Positions 1 to 9,007 of a DNA stretch of 64,000 nucleotides are shown piece by piece (the stretch's first letter is position 1; every line of letters begins with the position of its first letter). The notes below the pieces were generated by a model. The model was not told the origin of the DNA and did not search any database. It worked only from the letters and a program-made list of their open reading frames with translations. The DNA comes from Marinicella rhabdoformis (GTDB lineage Bacteria > Pseudomonadota > Gammaproteobacteria > Xanthomonadales > Marinicellaceae). The stretch lies in NCBI RefSeq assembly GCF_009671245.1, contig NZ_VTFS01000003.1, forward strand, positions 248,001-312,000, read 5' to 3'. The position numbers and the translations under genes were made by a program.

Positions 1-1
1 T

Positions 2-1681
2 GGCTACCACCCATTCACCGTTTCATCTACAGACAAACAATCGCCCATCACACCTTTCAAACCCAAAAAGTTGAATGAGAAAGGCATTTGGAAACAAATC
101 AAATCTTTTGTTAACTGCGCCCAATTGGCACAAGATGCAGGCTATGACGGCGTAGAAGTGATGGGTTCTGAAGGCTATTTGCTGAACCAATTCATTTCAC
201 CACGCACCAATGACCGTGATGATGACTGGGGTGGCTCATTTGAAAACCGCTGCCGCATAGCATTAGAAATCGTCAAACAAACCCGAGCCGCTGTTGGCGA
301 AGACTTCATCATCATTTTCAGGCTGTCCATGCTTGAATTGGTTAACAACGGCTCAGAAATTAAAGAAGTGATTGCACTGGCCAAATTACTCGAAGAAGCA
401 GGTGTCAGCATCATCAATACTGGCATCGGTTGGCACGAAGCCCGAGTACCCACCATCGCGACGATGGTGCCACGTGGCGGCTTTGCTTGGGTGACAGAAA
501 AGATCAAAGAACACGTATCAGTGCCTTTGGTCACCACCAATCGCATCAACCACCCACAAGTGGCCGAAGACATCATTTCTTCGGGTCAAGCCGATATGGT
601 TTCTATGGCCCGACCCTTTTTGGCCGACCCAAACTTGGTTAAGAAGTCACGTATCGGACAGGAAAAAGAAATCAACGTCTGTATCGGGTGCAACCAAGCC
701 TGCTTGGACCACGTATTCAAAAACCAACGCGCCAGCTGCTTGGTCAACCCGCAAGCCTGTTACGAAACTGAATTCGTTTCAAAAGACACACCACAAGCCA
801 AAAACATAGCGGTTGTCGGTGCTGGCATGGCAGGACTTTCATGTGCCACCACATTGGCAGAACGCGGCCACACAGTCACGCTATTTGAAGCCAGTAACAA
901 AATCGGTGGCCAATTCAATTTGGCAGCCAACATCCCCGGCAAAGAAGAGTTTGTGCACACCATCAGTTACTACACAGAACTGATTGAAAAACATGGCGTT
1001 AAATTAAAACTCAACACCCCTGCCACAGAAATGGCATTGGCCGGTTATGATGAAGTGGTCATCGCCTCAGGCGTTAAACCCCGTGTACCGCCCATCGAAG
1101 GCATTGGACACGACAAAGTCATCATCTACAATGAATTGCTCTCAGGCGAGAAAAAAGCCGGTGAAAAAGTCGCTGTGATTGGCGCTGGTGGCATAGGCTT
1201 TGACGTCTCTGAATATTTGGCCGTTGAAGACCCAACACAGGCACAAACCATTGATGAATTTTGTCAAGAATGGGGCATCGATAAAACAATAGAAAATGCA
1301 GGCGGCCTGACCAAAGCCATAGACGAAAAATCACCCAGAACCATCTACATGCTACAAAGAAAAACTTCAAAGCCCGGCAAAGGTTTGGGTAAAACCACTG
1401 GTTGGATTCACCGTTTGAGCATCAAGAAGAAAGGCGTCAAAACCTTAACAGGCGTGCAATATGACAAAATTGACGATGAAGGCTTGCACATCACCATCGG
1501 TGAAAAATCACAAGTACTGGATGTCGATCACGTCATCGTCTGTGCCGGCCAAGTATCACAAAAAAGCCTCTACATCGAAGACAAAGACAACTACCACATC
1601 ATCGGCGGTGCCGATTTGGCAGCCGAACTCGACGCCAAACGCGCCATCAAACAAGGTACGCTTCTGGGCCAAAGACTGTAA
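2..1681 (+). CDS. fadH: 2,4-dienoyl-CoA reductase (NADPH), 5' end outside window
   Basis: FadH reduces 2,4-dienoyl-CoA intermediates during beta-oxidation of unsaturated fatty acids, using FMN, a 4Fe-4S cluster and FAD. The reading frame is open to the left edge, so the gene starts upstream; the TTG at 71 is only an internal codon. About 559 residues are visible of a family length near 670. Visible parts in order are the rest of the FMN TIM barrel (GSEGYLLNQF with the active-site Tyr; GIGWHEAR with the catalytic His), the cluster motif CIGCNQAC followed by a fourth Cys in ASCLVNP, then the FAD-binding GAGMAGL and a second Rossmann motif GAGGIGFD. The match to the FadH family is strong along the whole visible length. 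It is followed by about 160 bp with no gene, then leftward genes. Confidence 0.93.
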   Translation, partial: GYHPFTVSSTDKQSPITPFKPKKLNEKGIWKQIKSFVNCAQLAQDAGYDGVEVMGSEGYLLNQFISPRTNDRDDDWGGSFENRCRIALEIVKQTRAAVGEDFIIIFRLSMLELVNNGSEIKEVIALAKLLEEAGVSIINTGIGWHEARVPTIATMVPRGGFAWVTEKIKEHVSVPLVTTNRINHPQVAEDIISSGQADMVSMARPFLADPNLVKKSRIGQEKEINVCIGCNQACLDHVFKNQRASCLVNPQACYETEFVSKDTPQAKNIAVVGAGMAGLSCATTLAERGHTVTLFEASNKIGGQFNLAANIPGKEEFVHTISYYTELIEKHGVKLKLNTPATEMALAGYDEVVIASGVKPRVPPIEGIGHDKVIIYNELLSGEKKAGEKVAVIGAGGIGFDVSEYLAVEDPTQAQTIDEFCQEWGIDKTIENAGGLTKAIDEKSPRTIYMLQRKTSKPGKGLGKTTGWIHRLSIKKKGVKTLTGVQYDKIDDEGLHITIGEKSQVLDVDHVIVCAGQVSQKSLYIEDKDNYHIIGGADLAAELDAKRAIKQGTLLGQRL

Positions 1682-1702
1682 ACTATTTGAATCAAACTAA
1701 CC

Positions 1703-1742
1703 TTGTAGTCGCACCCTTTACGGGTGCCCTATTTGGCATGAT
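1703..1742 (+). repeat. short dispersed hairpin repeat
   Basis: A short hairpin (GCACCC, 5-nt loop, GGGTGC) is followed by a GCATGATG-like tail. The same arrangement, with a near-identical stem and tail, occurs at about 14135-14173, and a decayed version starts near 13776. It lies in the fadH 3' intergenic space. This is a seen similarity by eye; function is unknown. Confidence 0.5.
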
Positions 1743-1840
1743 GTTACAGCAAACGAAACCAGCCATCATCGGACCGAGTTTAAAGACAGAAAAAACTTAA
1801 GTACAATCAATCAGACCCAAGGCCTAAGCAAGACATCAAA

Positions 1841-2053
1841 TCACTTACTGACCATCTCCCTTACCTTCACAGCCTTCTCAAAATGATCCAATTGGTGCGT
1901 ATGAATCCACCAAGTGGCGGCTTCCATTAACAATTCAGGTTCGGTGTTTTTATTGGCAAAGAAGGCATAAAATGACAAGCCCACACCCTCACCTTTTGCA
2001 GCAATTTTATTATCACAAACTGTAACAATCCTTTCTCTTAACTGAGGACTCAT
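1841..2053 (-). CDS. small conserved protein, DUF6500-like
   Basis: A 70-residue soluble protein with no signal peptide. It has a run (GVGLSFYAFFANKN, then PELLMEAATWWIHTH and LDHFEKAVKVREM) that I recall as typical of the uncharacterised DUF6500 family; function unknown. I chose the ATG at 2053 because the longer frame (to 2104) would use a TTG directly next to the gltX terminator and adds a segment with no family resemblance. It lies downstream of gltX in the same direction, but a terminator separates them, so it probably has its own weak promoter or depends on read-through. The family assignment is from memory of the motif pattern. Confidence 0.6.
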   Translation of the reverse strand: MSPQLRERIVTVCDNKIAAKGEGVGLSFYAFFANKNTEPELLMEAATWWIHTHQLDHFEKAVKVREMVSK

Positions 2054-2105
2054 AAATTCCGTACCATGATGTAAATTGATGCAATGCATTAACCCATCAA
2101 ACAAG

Positions 2106-2133
2106 AAAGCCCCTGCTATACAACAGGGGCTTT
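2106..2133 (-). terminator. terminator after gltX
   Basis: A perfect 10-bp stem AAAGCCCCTG/CAGGGGCTTT with an 8-nt loop, 25 bp past the gltX stop. The leftward strand continues with a moderately T-rich CTTGTTT. Confidence 0.75.
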
Positions 2134-2158
2134 GTTAAATAAATCAGTTTAAACAATC

Positions 2159-3559
2159 TTACTCAGCCAACTTAGCTTTCACATAATCCAAAGCCGCTTG
2201 GAAGCGTTTAATACTTTCTTTTTGGCCGAGGATTTTCATGATGACGTCATTGGCAGGACCTTGTGCCTGACCAGAGAGTGCCAATCGAGCAGGCATGCCG
2301 ACTTTTCCGAAACCCACTTCCAACTCTTCAACCACATCAGCGATTAATTGGTGCAAGTCAGCACCCTGCCAATCAGTGACGGCTTCACATTTGTCGATGA
2401 TGGCTTGCAATGCGGTGTCGCTGCCGGCTTTGAAGGCTTTCTTTTCGGCTTTTTCGTCATAGCCAGTTAAGTCTTGCATCAAGAACAAACCCATATCGGC
2501 CAGTTCATTGATGGTTTGGGCACGTTCTTTGAACAGTTCAACCACTTGGTGCAAGTCGATATCAGTTTCTATGTTCAAGGCAGCCAAACGGTCTTTCAAT
2601 AATTCAACCAAACGCTCATTGTTTGCTTGTTGGATGTATTGTTGGTTGATCCATTTGAGTTTGGTGGTGTTGAAGGCACTGGGTGCTTTGTTGACACCTT
2701 TGAGCGTGAACAATTCAACCATTTCTTCTTTGCTGAACAATTCTTGATCACCATTTGACCAGCCCAAACGCACCAAGTAATTCAATACCGCTTCAGGTAA
2801 ATAACCGTCTTCGGCATATTGCATCACACTGACCGCACCGTGCCTTTTCGACAAGCGCGCACCGTCATCACCCAATATCATCGGCACATGTGCGAATTCT
2901 GGCACAGGAAAACCCAAGGCATGGTAGATGTTAATTTGTCTTGGCGTGTTGTTGATGTGATCGTCACCACGCACCACATGCGTGATGCCCATGTCAGCAT
3001 CGTCAACGACCACTGAGAAGTTATAGGTCGGCATGCCATCGGCACGTGCGATCACCAAGTCATCCAACTCATCATTGGCGACCGTGATCGAACCACGCAC
3101 ATGATCATCAAATGTCACTTCACCTGTCAACGGTGTTTTGAATCGAATCACGGTTTCTTCTGTTTTGACCAAGCCTTTATCACGATTTCTGCCGTCATAC
3201 CTTGGCTTTTCACCATTGGCTTTTTGCGCTTCACGCATTTCGTCCAATTCTTCTTTGCTGCAATCGCAGTAATAGGCCTTGCCTTCTGACAACAGTTTGT
3301 TGATTTGCTCGTGGTAACGTGCCAGGTTTTTGCTTTGGTACTTAACCTCAGAGTCATGTTCCAAACCCAACCAATTCATGCCTTCAAAGATGGCATCAAC
3401 CGACGCTTGCGTCGAACGTTCTGTGTCAGTGTCTTCAATGCGCAGCTCAAATTGACCGCCATGATGGCGAGCAAAAAGGTAAGAAAACAAAGCGGTTCTG
3501 GCACCGCCCACGTGCAAATAGCCTGTAGGGCTGGGGGCAAATCTAGTGATGATTTTCAT
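2159..3559 (-). CDS. gltX: glutamyl-tRNA synthetase
   Basis: Charges tRNA-Glu with glutamate (class I aminoacyl-tRNA synthetase, cytoplasm). 466 residues, normal for bacterial GltX. It starts MKIITRFAPSPTGYLHVGG, with the HIGH-type signature as HVGG, and carries the KMSKS-type loop as RLSKRHG. In the zinc-binding subdomain Cys98 and Cys100 are present (YYCDCS), but the positions corresponding to the second ligand pair in the E. coli enzyme (Cys125, His127) are Asn125 and Asp127 here, so the classical zinc site looks lost. It is the last gene of a leftward run that begins with the esterase at 6.6 kb and is closed by a strong terminator. No clear Shine-Dalgarno precedes the ATG. Confidence 0.96.
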   Translation of the reverse strand: MKIITRFAPSPTGYLHVGGARTALFSYLFARHHGGQFELRIEDTDTERSTQASVDAIFEGMNWLGLEHDSEVKYQSKNLARYHEQINKLLSEGKAYYCDCSKEELDEMREAQKANGEKPRYDGRNRDKGLVKTEETVIRFKTPLTGEVTFDDHVRGSITVANDELDDLVIARADGMPTYNFSVVVDDADMGITHVVRGDDHINNTPRQINIYHALGFPVPEFAHVPMILGDDGARLSKRHGAVSVMQYAEDGYLPEAVLNYLVRLGWSNGDQELFSKEEMVELFTLKGVNKAPSAFNTTKLKWINQQYIQQANNERLVELLKDRLAALNIETDIDLHQVVELFKERAQTINELADMGLFLMQDLTGYDEKAEKKAFKAGSDTALQAIIDKCEAVTDWQGADLHQLIADVVEELEVGFGKVGMPARLALSGQAQGPANDVIMKILGQKESIKRFQAALDYVKAKLAE

Positions 3560-3606
3560 GTGTATTTTTATTTTAAAATTATATATTTATCGCGACTTAT
3601 CGCAGT

Positions 3607-4134
3607 TTATAAACCCAGCAGCTGATCAATAGCTTCATCTGACCAGGCGTGCACGGCTTTTTTGGCTTCTGCCTTGTCCATGTCATTGTATTTGATTAAC
3701 CAAGCGGCGTACATCAAGTTGGCGCGGTACCCCGAACGGCAATGCATCAAAATTTTGGCGTCGCCTTCCTTCTGGTTTTGCATCACTTGATTGAAATCAC
3801 TCAATTGTTCTGGTGTATAACCCAGAGCTTTACCCATAGGAATCAATTCATAATCAACACCTTCGGCTTTCAAAATCTCCGACTCGTCAAATGACAACGC
3901 CAACATTTCTTCTGTTGTTCTGAAATTTATCACTTGGGTGAATTGTTCCGCTTTGAGTGACTTAAGTTCTTTTTCAGAAACCTGTGGTCCAACCCAAATG
4001 TTTTCAGCTAATTTTTGCGTTTTATTCAAATAGCCTTCGGCCATCACATCACCTAAACCCACTGCCATCATCAACGGCATCGCCATGACCACCAAGAGTG
4101 CCTTGATGCTTTTGAATCTGTTTAACTGTCTCAT
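3607..4134 (-). CDS. exported DUF442-type phosphatase-like protein
   Basis: 175 residues with a clear signal peptide (hydrophobic core about 10-28, likely cleavage after VMA at 30-32), so periplasmic. The mature part has the fold signature of the beta-lactamase-hydrolase-like / dual-specificity phosphatase group: VINFRTTEEM near 68-77 and the catalytic loop HCRSGYRA with Cys132 and Arg137. The loop has four residues between Cys and Arg, as in rhodanese and DUF442 proteins, rather than the five of classical tyrosine phosphatases. Substrate unknown: phosphatase, sulfurtransferase or other thiol chemistry are possible. A good ribosome site (GGGGAG) lies 7 nt before the ATG. It sits between cnoX-like and gltX genes in the same direction. 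Confidence 0.78.
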   Translation of the reverse strand: MRQLNRFKSIKALLVVMAMPLMMAVGLGDVMAEGYLNKTQKLAENIWVGPQVSEKELKSLKAEQFTQVINFRTTEEMLALSFDESEILKAEGVDYELIPMGKALGYTPEQLSDFNQVMQNQKEGDAKILMHCRSGYRANLMYAAWLIKYNDMDKAEAKKAVHAWSDEAIDQLLGL

Positions 4135-4171
4135 GTTTGTCTCCCCAGTTTAATTAGTATTTTGCTTGCCC

Positions 4172-4969
4172 TTAAAACAGCAGACGCGACATGCGACGCC
4201 TATATGCAGCCACCGCTTTGGGATCTTCAAGCAATCCAAATGACGCAATCAATAACTGTTTAATCTCAGCTTTATCACCCTTTTGTGACAACAAGTCCAA
4301 TAACTGTTCCAATGCCACTTCATATTGACCCGACAACAACAAATCTTTTTGCACTGTCAATTCAGGGCGTTCAGTCAGTTCCAATTGGTGTAATTCAATT
4401 TTGGCAGCCGCCTGCTGGGCATTGACCATCTTCGCCATGACATCAGGCAAGCCATCTAATGTTTTTTGCGCTGCTGTGACATCACCCATTAACAAATGAA
4501 GGTCTATCAATTGCCAAGCACTTTGCTCAATCGGTAACTGCTGTAATTGCGCCAAAGCGACCTCATAATGCCCCGATTCAATCAAAGCATCCAATCCCGC
4601 ATCAACCACAGGCTCAGGTGCCACAGGTTCCAAAGCCACGTGAGCTGATAACCATTCGGTCACCTCAGCTTCAGTTTTCGGCCCCATAAAGCTGTCAGCA
4701 ATTTGACCACCTTTGACCAAAATGACGGTTGGTAAAGCTTGAACGCCCATTTGCATCGCCATCGATTGCTCTTTATCGGCATCGACCTTTCCGAAATTGA
4801 ACGCCCCGGCTGCTTTTTCAGCCAAGCTTTGCAACACCGGCATCACTGTTTTACATGCCTCATCCCAGTCAGCATAAAAAGCCACCAAAACCGGCTTGGT
4901 TTGAGATGTTTCCATCACTTGTGTAGCGAATGTGGTCGCCGTCACATCAAATATATATTCTGCAGTCAT
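4172..4969 (-). CDS. cnoX: thioredoxin-fold co-chaperone with TPR tail, CnoX/YbbN-like
   Basis: 265 residues, no signal peptide. An N-terminal thioredoxin fold (about 5-110) is followed by a helical TPR-like region (about 120-265), the layout of CnoX/YbbN, a chaperedoxin that hands substrates to GroEL and DnaK under oxidative stress. The usual WCxxC is WDEAC: the first Cys is Asp36 and only Cys39 remains, comparable to the SxxC of E. coli YbbN, so disulfide reductase activity is not expected. The cis-Pro loop (ALPTVILV) is present. It is next to nfuA, which also concerns damaged or stressed proteins. The start ATG has no clear Shine-Dalgarno. Confidence 0.85.
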   Translation of the reverse strand: MTAEYIFDVTATTFATQVMETSQTKPVLVAFYADWDEACKTVMPVLQSLAEKAAGAFNFGKVDADKEQSMAMQMGVQALPTVILVKGGQIADSFMGPKTEAEVTEWLSAHVALEPVAPEPVVDAGLDALIESGHYEVALAQLQQLPIEQSAWQLIDLHLLMGDVTAAQKTLDGLPDVMAKMVNAQQAAAKIELHQLELTERPELTVQKDLLLSGQYEVALEQLLDLLSQKGDKAEIKQLLIASFGLLEDPKAVAAYRRRMSRLLF

Positions 4970-4994
4970 AGCTTATTGTGATCAATAACAAGGG

Positions 4995-5606
4995 TTAATA
5001 ATAGGGGTTCTCGCCAGACGCATGGTCCGTCGCATCCAGTACTTGTGTGATTTCAGGGAAAGCCGTTGTGATTTGACCTTGCATGCCAGTTGATAAAGTT
5101 TGTTTGGCCATACCACAACCTTGGCAACCGCCACCAAACAATATATAAGCCTTGTCATCTTCAATCGCTGTTAAATTGGCCTTACCACCATGAGCGGCCA
5201 ACATCGGATTGATTTGCGCTTCAATAAAATAAGCCACACGATCAAACAAAGGCGCATCATCATCAGGCGCTTCACCCTTTAAGTTAGGTGCTTTGATGTT
5301 CAACTGGCCGCTGGCGCCTTCAATTTCATAATCAATGGTCGCTTCAGTGAAGTATTCAGCATCATCATGAGACACATACAAATTGAATGGCCCCAACTCT
5401 TGTTCAGTAAAACCTGTGCTTACTTCATCTGCTTCACAAAAACCCAAATGACAGTCAGCCAACGGTGTGCCCGGATTCTGAACTGAAACTTTCAGATGTA
5501 AGTTATCGATATCTTGCTCGTTAATAACGCCAGTTAAAAATTCGATGGCGCTTTCAGTCACCACGATGTCTTGTCCTTTTTCAGGTGCTGTTTTTAAGTC
5601 GTTCAT
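4995..5606 (-). CDS. nfuA: Fe-S biogenesis protein NfuA
   Basis: 203 residues. The N-terminal half is a degenerate A-type (HesB-like) domain, and the C-terminal half is an Nfu domain with the cluster-binding GGGCQGCGM (Cys161, Cys164). NfuA carries 4Fe-4S clusters to apo-proteins and protects them under oxidative stress. Slightly longer than E. coli NfuA because of a short N-terminal tail. The start overlaps the stop of the upstream esterase gene by 4 nt (ATGA), which implies translational coupling in one transcript. Confidence 0.94.
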   Translation of the reverse strand: MNDLKTAPEKGQDIVVTESAIEFLTGVINEQDIDNLHLKVSVQNPGTPLADCHLGFCEADEVSTGFTEQELGPFNLYVSHDDAEYFTEATIDYEIEGASGQLNIKAPNLKGEAPDDDAPLFDRVAYFIEAQINPMLAAHGGKANLTAIEDDKAYILFGGGCQGCGMAKQTLSTGMQGQITTAFPEITQVLDATDHASGENPYY

Positions 5607-6610
5607 TTGATGTACTCGTATAAATAAGGTAAGGACTCATCCAAGCGGTAATCGATGCCTGAATGGGTACCATTGAATTCCTTGTAAATGTGTTCGATTT
5701 GGTGTTTTTCAAGCTGATTTGACAACTGTCTCATACCATAGTGAATGAAATATTGGTCACGGAAGCCACAATCCATAAACAATCCTTTCAATTGCTTCAA
5801 GGCATCTTGACTGCCAGCCACTCGCCTCACCGGATCATGGCGCAACCAACGTTGCCATTTTTTCTGATCTAATTCACAGGTTTTAAGATCAAAAGGCAGC
5901 TCTAAAGTCTCATCATAAGTGGCAGCCATACACACATGCATCAGTGCCAAAATATGTGAACCCATGATTTTCTTGGCTTTCCAGAATCGCTTAATGAATT
6001 TTTCGATGTCATAATCAAACTGTGACAACACATCTGCAACCGCCGGAAAGTCCCGTTGGTATAACAAGTCAAATCCTGAATCACCAGAATGGTTGGCAAT
6101 CGCGCCCCATTGACCCGGAAAATCCATAGCAAATCGCATCGCCGCAAAACCACCTGATGATTTACCCAAAACGGCACGGTGATCGGCACCTGCCTTAACA
6201 TGGAACTCACCTTCTATAAAAGGAATGATTTCATCATGGACATGACTCGCATATTGCCCAACCGCTTTGCTGTCTAAATATTGGTTGCCACCCAAAGAAG
6301 TGAAGCAATCTGGAAAAACCACGACTGTCGGACCCATTTTTTCAGTGGCTATCAATCGATCGAGCCGCTCAGGAATGCTTTCGCCAAAATTACGCCATGA
6401 ACTCACCCCTTGGCCAGAATTAGAATAGGCCGCTAAGTAATACATCACAGGTAAAGCTTCACCTGAATTGTCATAGCCGTGCGGCAAATAAACCGGCAAA
6501 TCGCGCACAAAAGGGTCGCCCAAGGCATTGTCTTTCAATAATTCTGAAGTTATGGACAAGCTTTTCACTTGTCCCTTTGGGTAAGTTTCTTGGTGGTTAA
6601 AAACAGACAT
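5603..6610 (-). CDS. esterase-family alpha/beta hydrolase
   Basis: 335 residues, cytoplasmic by sequence (no signal peptide). It belongs to the putative-esterase (esterase D-like) group. The nucleophile elbow is GKSSGG in the middle of the protein, with a likely acid in DCGFRDQYFIHYG and the catalytic His in FNGTHSGIDYR near the C-terminus. Substrate unknown; relatives act on S-formylglutathione, mycolyl or enterobactin-type esters, and none of these is indicated here. The ATG at 6610 is preferred over the TTG one codon upstream. It heads the leftward group esterase-nfuA-cnoX-phosphatase-gltX, with about 220 bp upstream in which I see no gene. Confidence 0.75.
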   Translation of the reverse strand: MSVFNHQETYPKGQVKSLSITSELLKDNALGDPFVRDLPVYLPHGYDNSGEALPVMYYLAAYSNSGQGVSSWRNFGESIPERLDRLIATEKMGPTVVVFPDCFTSLGGNQYLDSKAVGQYASHVHDEIIPFIEGEFHVKAGADHRAVLGKSSGGFAAMRFAMDFPGQWGAIANHSGDSGFDLLYQRDFPAVADVLSQFDYDIEKFIKRFWKAKKIMGSHILALMHVCMAATYDETLELPFDLKTCELDQKKWQRWLRHDPVRRVAGSQDALKQLKGLFMDCGFRDQYFIHYGMRQLSNQLEKHQIEHIYKEFNGTHSGIDYRLDESLPYLYEYIK

Positions 6611-6833
6611 CAACAGCCCACTTGTAAAAAAAGCACATTTTAACCGAAGCGCCTGACTTATATAAAACTAAGGGCTATTTTTTGACCCAGCTCAACTATT
6701 TTTTGACTTTATTGGGAACGATTCAACAACATGCTTACCTCACTGACCAAGTTAAATCTTTTTTGTGAACATGCTCATTATCTCCTATAATCAATAAAAA
6801 ATAATAATTCCACACTAAAAAAAGAGCAAAACT

Positions 6834-8165
6834 ATGAAAAGAGCACCTTGGATCATTTTGGCACTGTTATGCCAATTCACAGCGCAAGCAGTAGAAGTAA
6901 AAGCATTGGTTGGTGGTATGCTAATCGATGGATTTAATGACCACCCGATACAAAATTCAGTAGTCATTATTCGTGATGACAAAATTGCTGCTGTTGGCAC
7001 CATGGGAAAACTGGCCATTCCTGAAGGTGCTGAAATCATTTCTACAGAAGGCATGACTGTGATGCCAGGCTTATGGGACATGCACGTGCACTTGCAAATC
7101 AATGGCCATGCAGATTACAAGCATTGGCACAGCACTTATCCACCTCGCTTTGAAAAAGAAATCATGCCCGCTTCAGCGCACCAACTTTTGATGGCTGGCG
7201 TGACCACAGCGAGAGATTTAGGCGCGCCCTTGGACGCCATCATTGAAGTTCGAGATGCAATAAACCGTGGCGACATTCCAGGCCCAACGATGTATGTTTC
7301 AGGGCCTTTCATCCAGAAAAAACCCTATCCGGGTACTGAACTTTACCGTTGGGGCATCAAAAATCCCAAAGACGCTCGCGCCAAAGTCAAAAAATTAGCA
7401 GACGGTGGTGTCGATGTCATCAAGCTGATTGACCAAGATGAAATGACAGAAGCCGAATTACATGCCGTTGTTGATGAAGCACACAAATACAATTTACCCG
7501 TAGTGGCTCACGCCCATCGCCCCAAAGAAATCTTAATGGGCCTGAAAGCGGGTGTTGATAATTTTGAACACACCGGCTTATCTACAGCACCTGAATATCC
7601 ACCAGAAGTGATGGCAGGTTTAAGAGAACGTGCGGCCCAAATGAACATCGGACCGCTTTTTTGGACGCCAACCGTTGAAGGTTTATTCAACTACGATTAC
7701 GTCAAAAACAACACCGAGAAACTGGACAATGACAGTTGGCATTTAGACATGCCTGAGGACATCATCAAAGACATCAAACAATCCATTGAGCACCCTGAAC
7801 GCCTGCCCTATTTTCAGATCACAAGTAAACGCAAACCCACTTTAAAACGCAAGTTTAAACAACTAATTGATGCCGGCGTGGTGTTAATGGTAGGCACAGA
7901 CAGTGGCATCCCTCTGAAATTCCACAGCCAATCAACCTGGAATGAACTGGACATCTGGGTCAGAGAAATGGGCGTATCTTCAATGGAAGCGATAAGAGGT
8001 GCGACTTATTGGCCTTCTGTGATGATGAAAAAAGACCACGAAGTGGGCACCATAACTGCGGGCAAATATGCCGACATCATTGCCGTTAAAGGCGATGTTT
8101 TACGCTACATCAACTTATTGCAAAATGTGGATATGGTAATCAAACACGGTAAAAGAGTTAAATAA
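6834..8165 (+). CDS. exported amidohydrolase, imidazolonepropionase-like group
   Basis: 443 residues with an N-terminal signal peptide (cleavage near AQA, residue 19), so exported. It is a metal-dependent amidohydrolase: the HxH ligand pair is His84 and His86 (WDMHVHL), a likely carboxylated Lys lies in DVIKLI, further His ligands occur in VVAHAHR and NFEHTG, and the catalytic Asp in VGTDSG. The closing part (GTITAGKYADIIAVKGD) is the usual beta-sandwich end. Exported members include prolidase-like and cyclase-like enzymes; substrate cannot be told. It stands alone, with a shared terminator towards the convergent neighbour. Confidence 0.85.
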   Translation: MKRAPWIILALLCQFTAQAVEVKALVGGMLIDGFNDHPIQNSVVIIRDDKIAAVGTMGKLAIPEGAEIISTEGMTVMPGLWDMHVHLQINGHADYKHWHSTYPPRFEKEIMPASAHQLLMAGVTTARDLGAPLDAIIEVRDAINRGDIPGPTMYVSGPFIQKKPYPGTELYRWGIKNPKDARAKVKKLADGGVDVIKLIDQDEMTEAELHAVVDEAHKYNLPVVAHAHRPKEILMGLKAGVDNFEHTGLSTAPEYPPEVMAGLRERAAQMNIGPLFWTPTVEGLFNYDYVKNNTEKLDNDSWHLDMPEDIIKDIKQSIEHPERLPYFQITSKRKPTLKRKFKQLIDAGVVLMVGTDSGIPLKFHSQSTWNELDIWVREMGVSSMEAIRGATYWPSVMMKKDHEVGTITAGKYADIIAVKGDVLRYINLLQNVDMVIKHGKRVK

Positions 8166-8177
8166 AAAATCAAATCA

Positions 8178-8201
8178 AGCCCACATCAAATCATGTGGGC
8201 T
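8178..8201. terminator. bidirectional terminator between convergent genes
   Basis: Perfect 9-bp stem AGCCCACAT/ATGTGGGCT with a 6-nt loop, between the stops of the amidohydrolase and the NAD(P)-binding protein. The leftward strand has the longer T-rich tail. Confidence 0.75.
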
Positions 8202-8247
8202 AAACAAAATGACAGGATTATCTTTCTGTAATATACAACTCTTTTGA

Positions 8248-8976
8248 TTACTTATCAGAATTGTAAATCACTGGCATTTGACCTTTCCATTTTTGCCACA
8301 GCGCTTTGTCAATTGCCAGTCGTGACATAAAGTCAGCAACATTGATGCGACTGACAGTGCCTGCATTAAAAATCACATTACTGATTGGAGAGTAATGAAC
8401 ATCATAATCAGAAACTTCAGCTTCATTAATCAGCCCATCAGGACGAACTATAGACCATTCCATGTAAGGATTTTCCTGACCTACAGTAGTCCTAAGAAAA
8501 TCAGCAGCTTTTTCATTATCAACATGCGGAGGAACCAAAAGTCTCAATAACGCAACAACAAACCGTTGAGATAGCGGTGGCTTTTCTGGAATATCTCTAT
8601 TAGGGTTTCCAGATGTATTCATCAAAATGACTTTAACTTTTTGATCAAGCTTTAATGAAGATAAAATTTTGGCAACTTTTTTAATCACATCAGTAACAAG
8701 TAGCCTGGGCTGACCGAAAATCCCTTTAAAAGTCAAATTATGACCTAGGCAGGAAACGACCACATCACATTCTTTTAAATGGTGACATAAATCAGTTTCA
8801 TCCATGCTCAAAATATCCGCATTGACTTGATTGTAGTTTGGCCTTTTCTGAAAGGAATGTTCAAAAGCACTGGCTGGCCTAACGACCGCAATCACTTCTA
8901 TATTTTTATTAAGCAAGGCTTTAACCACTTGCTGTCCAGTGGCCCCACTGGCACCTAAGACCAATACTTTTTTCAT
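8248..8976 (-). CDS. NAD(P)-binding NmrA/SDR-like protein
   Basis: 242 residues. The N-terminal Rossmann motif is VLVLGASGATGQQV (GxxGxxG) and the architecture is that of the atypical SDR / NAD(P)H-binding group (biliverdin reductase B, NmrA, YwnB-like). NTSGNP and the DGLINEAE segment suit the family, but there is no classical YxxxK pair that I can place, so activity is uncertain. Single gene; a 16-nt perfect palindrome lies 32 bp upstream of its start, which may be an operator. No partner gene gives a clue to its substrate. Confidence 0.78.
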   Translation of the reverse strand: MKKVLVLGASGATGQQVVKALLNKNIEVIAVVRPASAFEHSFQKRPNYNQVNADILSMDETDLCHHLKECDVVVSCLGHNLTFKGIFGQPRLLVTDVIKKVAKILSSLKLDQKVKVILMNTSGNPNRDIPEKPPLSQRFVVALLRLLVPPHVDNEKAADFLRTTVGQENPYMEWSIVRPDGLINEAEVSDYDVHYSPISNVIFNAGTVSRINVADFMSRLAIDKALWQKWKGQMPVIYNSDK

Positions 8977-9007
8977 AACACAACCTGTTTGAATTAATTT
9001 AATCTAA

